The notes beneath the pieces were generated by a model. That model was not told the DNA's origin and searched no databases. It saw only the letters and a program-made list of their open reading frames with translations. A stretch of DNA of 37,666 nucleotides from a virus. The DNA is taken from the IMG/VR virus record IMGVR_UViG_3300025086_000092, positions 1-37,666 of that record. The stretch is one strand, 5' to 3'. Within the stretch, counting starts at the first letter, position 1. The number at the start of each line of letters is the position of its first letter. Positions 30,508 through 37,666 of the stretch are shown here, piece by piece. The position numbers and the translations under genes were made by a program.

Positions 30508-33500
30508 ATGAGTGAAAGATGGAGACAACTTAGCGAAAGACAAATAGCCGAAAGCTTATTAGCTCAAGGTCGTACTGTGGAAGAAATACAAGCTGCTATT
30601 CGTTTAAAAAGACAAACATTAAAAGTAGAGGCAGAGCGTGAAGCAAAGATAGCTGAAGCGGTTAAAAAACAAGAAGAAGCAGAAAAAGCAGCTTTTGAAG
30701 AACTAAAATTAGAGCAAGCTTCTATATTCGGGGAGTATGATAGTGAAGAAATGCAAGAGCTGTTAGACGCAGGTAATCAAGTTATTAAAGATAATATTGC
30801 TAAAGATTTAAATAAGTTAACAGTAGAAGGCGCTAAGTACAAAGCTAATAAAGAACTACATGGTGAAGAAACTGATGGTTATTTATTAAGCTATGGAGAT
30901 GATAAGTTTGTTACTGGTACTTTAAATAGAACTTATGGAGACAAAGGTTTTAAGTTTAATAATGACGTAAACAATGATCAAATATCTGTTACGTTTAAAG
31001 GTGGTAAAAGATATACTTTTTATACGGATCATTTTAAATCCAAGAAAGACCTTAAGCAATCTGAGAATCTACAAAAATGGATGCAAGAGCAATTGCAAAA
31101 TGAATACAAAATAGGTGGTGCTGGTAATAACTATAGAGCTATAGCAAATAAAAAAGGTAAACTAGAGTGGCATTATATAGATGCCGAGGGCAACTCTAAA
31201 GGTAAAGTAAAAGAAAAATATTTATTAGATGGTCTTAACAAAACAAATCCAGAAGCTTTAAATAAAAATAGATACAAGCAATACACAGCTAGATCTACAG
31301 AAGAACTTATGGCTGAAATGGATCAAGAGTTTTTAGATGCTGATATAGATATAAATGCGGAAGTAGTATGGTCATATGTAGATGAAAATGGTAAAACGGT
31401 AATAGCTTCAAAAGAAGAACAAAAGTCTATGAATCTTTTGCATGGACCTAAAGCATTATACGAGGTTGAAAATAGAAAAGAAGGTCAAGAAAACTCACAG
31501 ATATATAGATTAAGCACAGCAAGAGTAACAGAAAAAAAAGCTTACCAAAAGAAAGAAAAAGAGCACACTAGGAGAAAAGACATGGGCTGGGAAAAATATT
31601 ATCAAGATGTTTGGTACCCTAAAAATGTTGGTGAGGCTGGGTCAAAAACAAGATTAAAATCTATAGTAACATCAAAAGGTTGGAAAAATTTTCTTAGCGC
31701 TACTGGTATTGCTAGTGAAGCGAGTACGTTTAACACAGTAAAAAACGATTACCAAGCTTATATAAATGAAGCAGCGCCTGGTAAAAAAGAAGGTGGTATG
31801 GATGATATTGTTGATAATGATATTACTAGTCCTGAAGTTTATACTTTACAAGATGATGGTACTTACAAAATAACTGATGAAGAAGTTGAAAGATTAAAAA
31901 GTATTGGTGTTAGACCGGCTAAAGATCAAATAAAAATTAGTCAAAAAGATTATGATTTTAAATTATTAGATCATAAGAAAAGTATATCATCAACAGATAC
32001 TAAATCTATAGAAGCTTTTTGGAGTGGAGAATACAATGGTAACAGCTCAGTAAGTCAAGTTGTACAAATAGCTAGTCAATTGTCTGAAAAAAATAAAGAA
32101 AATTATTTAATAGAAAACAGTGAAGAGGGTAGAGCGTTTGGTAATTCAGAGCAAATAAACTTTGTACCAGGTGAATACAACCTTAATGGTGAAAATATAA
32201 AAGTTACACAACAAGATGTAGATTATTATAACAAATGGTATAATAACTACGAAATAAATGGTGATCACAGTAAAAATGAAGAGAAATGGATCAACCATGA
32301 AAAAGAAAAAAAAGAGTGGGACGAACGTTACAATAGTTTTAAAGATAAGTCATGGTATGTAGAGAGCATGCAAAACTTAAAAACTTCGGATAACAAACAA
32401 GGTGTAAAAGATGAAATAAAAAGTAAACAACCTAAATGGTCTTATTTTTATGATGACAATGATCTTAGTGGTATAGGTGTTGATGACATGCAAGACTTTG
32501 AAATGTTTGTTGAAGAGCAAATGAAAAATGGTTTGTTTAAAAATCTTGATATTTCTACATACGGTTATAAAGAAGATGAAGACGTTTATGAAAGCGCTTC
32601 ACTTCAATGGGATGAAAAAAAAGGAAAGTTCTTTTATTCAGGTGGTACTGTTGCTGATGGTTACGATTATCTACAAGTAGATAAATTTAAAGCACAAGCT
32701 TTACAAATGTACCTTACTGATCGTATAGGTAAAAACAGAGAAGTAGTAAACAATTACGCTGATGCCGGTATTATTAGCGCGTCAAACTCTTTAGATTCTA
32801 GCTCGGCTGTTGTTGCTGAGCTTGATACTGATGTAAAGTCTTTGTTAGAAGAATACAAAACATTACAAGAAGATATTAAATCTGGCAAAGTAAAAGACGA
32901 TGAAGAAAGTAAAAGTAAACTAGAAGAGCTATCTGCAGATATAAATGGTAAAAGCAAGATGTTAGAGCATTTTGTTGGTGTTTACAATGAAACTGCTAAT
33001 AACGAATACAATCAAGAGTTGTTTAACAAGTACAATGATTTAGTAGAAAAAGATCAAAAACTTATACAATCGTTTAATAATTTAATAACACCAAACAAAG
33101 ACGAGCCTTATGGTATAAAAAATATAGCTAAAGACCTTTATGATGATGAAATGAAAAAACAAGAAAGACTTCATAAAGCACAAAACGGTCATGTAGGTTG
33201 GCAAATAGCAAATATAGCTGAAAGTGGCTGGGGTGCTTTTGCTAATACTATATTTGGTTTAGGCGCTGTAGTTCAAGCAGAAATACCAAGGTTGGTAGGT
33301 GCAGGTAAAGATGCTAAAGGTAGGGCTCAAGTATATAACATGTATAATCTTGGTGCTGAGCAGGTAACATGGGACGCCGTTGGCGAGGGAAGCGTTATAG
33401 ACGAAGAAACTGGTGAAATACAATGGACTAATATATTACCGGCAACAGCCGCTGTGGTTGTAGACATGTATGCAATGGTAAGAACTGGTGGGCTTGTAAA

Positions 33501-36500
33501 AGGTGCTGTAAGCGCAAGTTCTAAACTTGCTAGTAAAACTGCTCTTAGACTAGGTAAAACTCTTAAAATCCCAACTGTTGGTTTAACAAAGCTAAACCCA
33601 GCTATTAATAAAATTGGTCAAATTTCTTCAAAAGCGCAAATAGCAAATAGAGCAGCGCAGTTTAGCGGTTCCAGCCTTGTTATTTTTCCTAAAAACGTTC
33701 AAGAGGCAGTATCACAAATAGATGATGATTTTACAGCTGAAGATGCTATGAAAGGAGCTTTTTGGAAAACAGCAACAGAGTCTGTTATAGAGATGTTTAA
33801 CCCTGATATTGCTATGTTTCCAAAATTAAATAGATTTAAGCAAACACCTGGTTGGGGTAGTTACAAGTTATGGAAAGACGGTAGTAACGCTACTAAAGTT
33901 TTTAATCTTTTTAAACAAAGTATTAAAGAAATACCAAAAGAAATACTAGAGGAATTTTCACAAGAAGTTGCTAGTGGTTTACACAACGCTTATCGTAATC
34001 AAAAATACAATACAAACTTTGAATTACCAACGCTTGATGATTTTAAAGAATTAGGTTTAGTTACTCCTGCTTCTATACTTTCAATGGGCGCTATAAGAAC
34101 AAGGGGTTTTAGAAGAGGTAAACCTGATTCAAGTTTATATACCGCTGCTGTAGAAGATTTTAGTGGTTTTAGTAATGAAATGTTAAAACGATACAATGCT
34201 GGTGATATAGACGCGGATAACTACATGAATATAATGCAAACTGTCAATGGGTTTAATTTAGCTAAAAATAGCATTGATCCAGAGCAATATGCTAACATGA
34301 CAAATATAGAAAGACAAGAAACGTTAAGTTTGTTATACGCTAAAAATGAATTACAAAAATCAATCAAAGAAAGTACAGATCCTATACAAACAGAAAAGTT
34401 AAGAAGAGATTTAAAAAATGTAGAGCTAGATATAAAAAGAGTAGCTAAAACAGTTGAGACTGGTTATGTATCAAGAGAGCAACAAGCTAAAGAGTTTCAG
34501 GTAGTAAACTTAAAAGCTCAATGGAAAAATTCTGAACTTGGTTCTAAAAAAAGACAAGATTTAAAAGTTAAAATACAAAAAGCTATAAAAGAACGTAATG
34601 ATCTTAGAGAAAAAGCTTCTTTATATGAGTTTAATGGTAAGCATTTTAACAGTGCTTCTAAATTTATAGCGGCTTTACAAAAGGCAAAAGCAAATGGTTA
34701 TTTTGATAAAGGTAAAGTACCTAAAATACGTATAAGCAATAAAGTTAATTCTAAAAAAGCAGCTTATGTAGCTGGTATGGTTAATGATTTAACTGGTAGA
34801 AGTTTGTTTAAAAAAGGCGAGGTTTTAATGAGTACTAATGATGTTCAAGAAACTTCAGAATTTTTAACAAGCCCTGATAATCAAGGCAAAACAATAAGCC
34901 AATTTAGACAAGAGTTACTAGAAGAAAGACGTAAAAAAAATCCAAATACAAACCGTATAAATGATTTACAAAATGCTGTAAAACTAATAGAGCTTCAGGG
35001 TAGAGGTTATGAACTAGACGAACAAGCTGGTGGTATGATTATAAAAGGTAGAGAAAACCAAGCATTAAAATCACTTGAAGATCAAGAAATAGAAAGAAAC
35101 ATTAATTCTGTTCGAGATGTTTTAGGAAAAGCAGGTCTTGGTATGGCCGCATTAACTCAAGAACAAATAGATGAAGCTGTTGCTGCTGGTGAATTAGATC
35201 CTGTGTTTGCTGAAGAAGGTGTTAATGCTTTTATACATGAAATGAATATAGATGGTAAGCCCGAAAGAGTAGTGGTTGTTAACAAGGATATGGCTAAGAA
35301 GTACAAAAAAAACACAGCTGCGTCACATGAGCTATTACATATGGTTTTATTTTCTGTTTTAAACGGTCCTACAAGAACAGTAAAAGGTCCTGATGGCAGA
35401 AACTACCAAACAAGATTAACAGAGGAAGGTGCTAAATTAATACAAGGGTTTTTAGATTTATTACCAGCAGATCATAGAAATAAACTAGAAACAGTTGTTT
35501 ATAGAAACGGATATAAAAATGAAAACTTTGATAAAGAAAACGGAGCAGAACTACCGTTTGAAGTTTATGCAGAAGAATATTTAACACATTATCATGATTT
35601 AGTTGTTTCTGAAAAAGGTGAATTAAAAATTGATATAACTCAACCAGATAATAGATCAGTTGTTAGAAAAGTTGTAGATTATTTTAAAGACTTTTTGAAA
35701 ACAAAAGTAGACGAAGATGTACACGAAGTAATTGACATTAACATAAAAACACCTCAACAGCTTTTAGATTTTTTAAATACTTATAACAAGCAAGCTGTTG
35801 AAGGTAAGTTTAGTGATCAACTTGTAGATATGGCTACGTCTAGTTCAAAGCTTTACGCAGAAACAAAACAAAAAGAAGAAGACCCAGCAAGGCCACTTTC
35901 TAGAACTCAATTTTCAAGATCTGAAGCGGCGGTAAACGAAGAGTTTGGCAACGAACAAAGAGAAAGATTAGTACAAAGAGTTAATGATATATATGCAGAT
36001 CCTAATATGTCTGTGGATGAAAAAGCTGGCTTAATAGCTGAAGAGTACAGAGGTATGGCAGAGGTTAGATTTGAAGTAGCTGTAGCAACAGCGCCATCAC
36101 AACAAATAAGAGATATATTAATTAACAACAAAGAAGATGTTATAGCAGAAATGTTATATGACCCAGGTGACGGTAAAAATAAAGCTAGAAATGTTTTAGG
36201 TTTAGTAAGAGATTTTGAAGTTGAAAAACAAAAATATAGAAATATAGCTGCTTATATAAATAAATATTTTAGAGTTAGAGCTTATGAAGCTATATCTAAA
36301 ATTACTAAAGATAAAATGTTTAAACAACAGTTTGAAGAGGCTCAAGGTTCTTTGCAAGAAACCGAAGCTCAAGAGGCTGATTTAAACGAAGACAATAAAT
36401 TTGCAGCTGGTCAAATAGTAGTTACTAACAAGCTTGCTCAAAACGATCCTTTTAATGAAAATTTAAAAAGACAAATTAACGAGTATAATGAAGATATAAA

Positions 36501-37666
36501 TAATCAAATAGATCAAGACCCAAGTATATATACTAGTAAAACATATAAAACTTTAAAAGATTTAAATCCTAGAAAAACCATAGAGCGTATGGTTAATGAT
36601 CAAATAGTTAATGGTGCTTATGGTAAAGTCTATATTGATAACGGTAGTCCATTTTGGAAAACACCTAAAGGCAGAAAACAACTCGGAACACCTATTGTAG
36701 ATGGTATATTAAAAAAGTTAACTAACAATGACAATTTAAACCAGCAAGATATAAAAGCTTTACAGCCTTATATTAGTAAGCATGCGTCTACATTGAAGAT
36801 AAGTTTACCACAAGGTTTTACAACTGATAAAAATAATAATCCCATAAAAGCTACTGGTGTACAAAAAGTTTTATTAGAACCGTTTTACATCAAAGGTAAG
36901 AGAACATCTAAAAATATATTCCCACAACGTAAAAGAACTGATATAGGTGTTACAGAGTTTTTAAATGTCTTTGGTATAACGCCAGCTGGTGAAATAAATA
37001 TAACAGGTAAAGAAAGCAATGTTAGTCAAAGAGTAAAAGCATTAATTGATCAACATGGTAAAGTAACAACAAATCAACAAGTTAGAAATCGTTTAATACA
37101 AAAAGGTATACCACAAGAGCAAGTTAATGAAATAGCAAACGGTAAATCTAATTTAGTATTTTCTAGAACAGCTGTTGATAACGATGTGAATCCTGTTACA
37201 AACGAAATAGAACCAGGTTATAGTCAAAGAGAGGCAGATGTAGCTACTTTAATGATAATGGCTTTAAGACAAGATCCTAAGCAGTACGATTATATGGCAG
37301 GTGTATATCCTGAAATAGCAGCGCTTGTAGATCAATTTTTACAAAACGTAAACGAAAGTTTAGGTGCTGGTAAAAATTATACACCTTTTATAAAAAATGA
37401 TAAGTTTACACCCGATGCTATTAAGGAGTTAATACAAGGTAGAAACTGGAAAGGAGGTAAAATAAATCCTAAAGACCCTGATAATAAACCTTATATAGAA
37501 AAATACTCTAACCAAACAAGAGACTTAGGTGTATCTTTTCATCCTAACTTTCCTACTAAAACGTTATTGTTTTTATTAGGATATAAAACAGGTAGAACGT
37601 TAAACAAAAAAGACCATGTTGAAAATGTTACTGCTATTGAAAACAGAAGTCAAGAATTTAACGAGC
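30508..37666 (+). CDS. Giant virion protein with zincin (HELLH) motif, 3' partial
   Basis: An open frame of at least 2386 codons runs off the right edge with no stop. It starts MSERWRQLSERQIAESLLAQGRT at the ATG at 30508, 14 nt after the previous stop. The N-terminal half is charged and helical or coiled coil; hydrophobic stretches lie near 895-930 (GWGAFANTIFGLGAVVQAEI) and 975-1005 (PATAAVVVDMYAMV). H1607-E1608-L-L-H1611 (AASHELLHMVLFSV) with E1685, E1689 or E1690 downstream (PFEVYAEEYL) indicates a zincin metallopeptidase. Two FSR sites (QFSRSE with F1802, LVFSRT with F2218) sit at domain-linker-like positions. Position and size fit an ejection or polyvalent protein delivered with the DNA; no RNA polymerase motif was found here. 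Confidence 0.85.
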   Translation, partial: MSERWRQLSERQIAESLLAQGRTVEEIQAAIRLKRQTLKVEAEREAKIAEAVKKQEEAEKAAFEELKLEQASIFGEYDSEEMQELLDAGNQVIKDNIAKDLNKLTVEGAKYKANKELHGEETDGYLLSYGDDKFVTGTLNRTYGDKGFKFNNDVNNDQISVTFKGGKRYTFYTDHFKSKKDLKQSENLQKWMQEQLQNEYKIGGAGNNYRAIANKKGKLEWHYIDAEGNSKGKVKEKYLLDGLNKTNPEALNKNRYKQYTARSTEELMAEMDQEFLDADIDINAEVVWSYVDENGKTVIASKEEQKSMNLLHGPKALYEVENRKEGQENSQIYRLSTARVTEKKAYQKKEKEHTRRKDMGWEKYYQDVWYPKNVGEAGSKTRLKSIVTSKGWKNFLSATGIASEASTFNTVKNDYQAYINEAAPGKKEGGMDDIVDNDITSPEVYTLQDDGTYKITDEEVERLKSIGVRPAKDQIKISQKDYDFKLLDHKKSISSTDTKSIEAFWSGEYNGNSSVSQVVQIASQLSEKNKENYLIENSEEGRAFGNSEQINFVPGEYNLNGENIKVTQQDVDYYNKWYNNYEINGDHSKNEEKWINHEKEKKEWDERYNSFKDKSWYVESMQNLKTSDNKQGVKDEIKSKQPKWSYFYDDNDLSGIGVDDMQDFEMFVEEQMKNGLFKNLDISTYGYKEDEDVYESASLQWDEKKGKFFYSGGTVADGYDYLQVDKFKAQALQMYLTDRIGKNREVVNNYADAGIISASNSLDSSSAVVAELDTDVKSLLEEYKTLQEDIKSGKVKDDEESKSKLEELSADINGKSKMLEHFVGVYNETANNEYNQELFNKYNDLVEKDQKLIQSFNNLITPNKDEPYGIKNIAKDLYDDEMKKQERLHKAQNGHVGWQIANIAESGWGAFANTIFGLGAVVQAEIPRLVGAGKDAKGRAQVYNMYNLGAEQVTWDAVGEGSVIDEETGEIQWTNILPATAAVVVDMYAMVRTGGLVKGAVSASSKLASKTALRLGKTLKIPTVGLTKLNPAINKIGQISSKAQIANRAAQFSGSSLVIFPKNVQEAVSQIDDDFTAEDAMKGAFWKTATESVIEMFNPDIAMFPKLNRFKQTPGWGSYKLWKDGSNATKVFNLFKQSIKEIPKEILEEFSQEVASGLHNAYRNQKYNTNFELPTLDDFKELGLVTPASILSMGAIRTRGFRRGKPDSSLYTAAVEDFSGFSNEMLKRYNAGDIDADNYMNIMQTVNGFNLAKNSIDPEQYANMTNIERQETLSLLYAKNELQKSIKESTDPIQTEKLRRDLKNVELDIKRVAKTVETGYVSREQQAKEFQVVNLKAQWKNSELGSKKRQDLKVKIQKAIKERNDLREKASLYEFNGKHFNSASKFIAALQKAKANGYFDKGKVPKIRISNKVNSKKAAYVAGMVNDLTGRSLFKKGEVLMSTNDVQETSEFLTSPDNQGKTISQFRQELLEERRKKNPNTNRINDLQNAVKLIELQGRGYELDEQAGGMIIKGRENQALKSLEDQEIERNINSVRDVLGKAGLGMAALTQEQIDEAVAAGELDPVFAEEGVNAFIHEMNIDGKPERVVVVNKDMAKKYKKNTAASHELLHMVLFSVLNGPTRTVKGPDGRNYQTRLTEEGAKLIQGFLDLLPADHRNKLETVVYRNGYKNENFDKENGAELPFEVYAEEYLTHYHDLVVSEKGELKIDITQPDNRSVVRKVVDYFKDFLKTKVDEDVHEVIDINIKTPQQLLDFLNTYNKQAVEGKFSDQLVDMATSSSKLYAETKQKEEDPARPLSRTQFSRSEAAVNEEFGNEQRERLVQRVNDIYADPNMSVDEKAGLIAEEYRGMAEVRFEVAVATAPSQQIRDILINNKEDVIAEMLYDPGDGKNKARNVLGLVRDFEVEKQKYRNIAAYINKYFRVRAYEAISKITKDKMFKQQFEEAQGSLQETEAQEADLNEDNKFAAGQIVVTNKLAQNDPFNENLKRQINEYNEDINNQIDQDPSIYTSKTYKTLKDLNPRKTIERMVNDQIVNGAYGKVYIDNGSPFWKTPKGRKQLGTPIVDGILKKLTNNDNLNQQDIKALQPYISKHASTLKISLPQGFTTDKNNNPIKATGVQKVLLEPFYIKGKRTSKNIFPQRKRTDIGVTEFLNVFGITPAGEINITGKESNVSQRVKALIDQHGKVTTNQQVRNRLIQKGIPQEQVNEIANGKSNLVFSRTAVDNDVNPVTNEIEPGYSQREADVATLMIMALRQDPKQYDYMAGVYPEIAALVDQFLQNVNESLGAGKNYTPFIKNDKFTPDAIKELIQGRNWKGGKINPKDPDNKPYIEKYSNQTRDLGVSFHPNFPTKTLLFLLGYKTGRTLNKKDHVENVTAIENRSQEFNE

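Noticed and set aside
34195-34225. A DxDxD sequence (GDIDADNY) and a DADID sequence in the giant protein as possible RNA polymerase catalytic loops, since crAss-like giant proteins can contain an RNA polymerase.
   Set aside because: Surroundings are helical and charged, there is no NADFDGD-like context, and no second polymerase motif was seen.
1-37666. tRNA genes, CRISPR arrays, integrase or insertion sequences.
   Set aside because: No cloverleaf-like sequence, regularly spaced repeats, transposase or recombinase product was found in reading the window; non-coding gaps are too short for most of these.

Overview
This window is a segment of a tailed-phage genome. Every credible gene is on the + strand, neighbouring genes touch or overlap by 1-56 nt, and almost no DNA is non-coding (the largest gap is about 80 nt). 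No rRNA, tRNA, integrase, CRISPR array or insertion sequence was seen. The DNA is AT-rich, and starts sit in A/T-only leaders (patterns such as AAAATAAAAAAA-ATG or TTTATT-ATG) with almost no Shine-Dalgarno sequence. That start style is typical of Bacteroidetes/Flavobacteria genes, so a marine Bacteroidetes host is the best inference. Gene order, protein sizes and remembered motif resemblance (739-aa TerL, 802-aa portal, scaffold, 497-aa capsid protein, ring proteins, very large tail nozzle, ejection proteins, giant protein) suggest a podovirus-like particle related to crAss-like and similar marine phages. That affiliation is inference, not a database result.

Layout. (1) 3-2738: a lysine-rich, internally duplicated protein cut by the left edge, then two small unknown proteins. 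(2) 2761-4573: a phage chaperonin pair, groEL then groES, overlapping by 14 nt. (3) 4633-9202: small virion/lysis genes: two putative decoration or fibre proteins, a TTG-start winged-helix protein, a small HExxH metallopeptidase-like protein, a motif-bearing unknown, a holin, another beta-rich structural protein, a LamG-like lectin-fold protein and two small conserved unknowns. (4) 9202-17340: the packaging and head module: a protein that looks like two GroES-type barrels in tandem, putative TerS, TerL, portal, scaffold and major capsid protein, closed by a strong UUCG-loop terminator. (5) 17414-28114: connector, ring and tail module: an unknown connector-region protein, a second UNCG hairpin, two ring/adaptor proteins, a 1927-aa tail nozzle/stabilisation protein, a 667-aa appendage protein and a small structural protein. 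(6) 28157-37666: a cupin, a 623-aa internal virion (ejection) protein and a giant protein of at least 2386 aa that runs off the right edge and carries a zincin-type HELLH motif.

How it fits together. The window is essentially the late region: package DNA (TerS/TerL/portal), build the head (scaffold/MCP), attach the neck and tail (ring proteins/nozzle/fibres), load ejection proteins, and lyse (holin). What sets it apart is a complete chaperonin set (GroEL, GroES and a probable double-GroES-fold protein) inside the virion genes. The GroEL substrate groove is visibly altered, which suggests a folding machine retuned for phage structural proteins. A second oddity is a short motif (DGRAxSxxFQxxEEDxP) shared by separate proteins of unknown function, which may be a virion targeting or processing tag. 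No DNA replication genes are present here.
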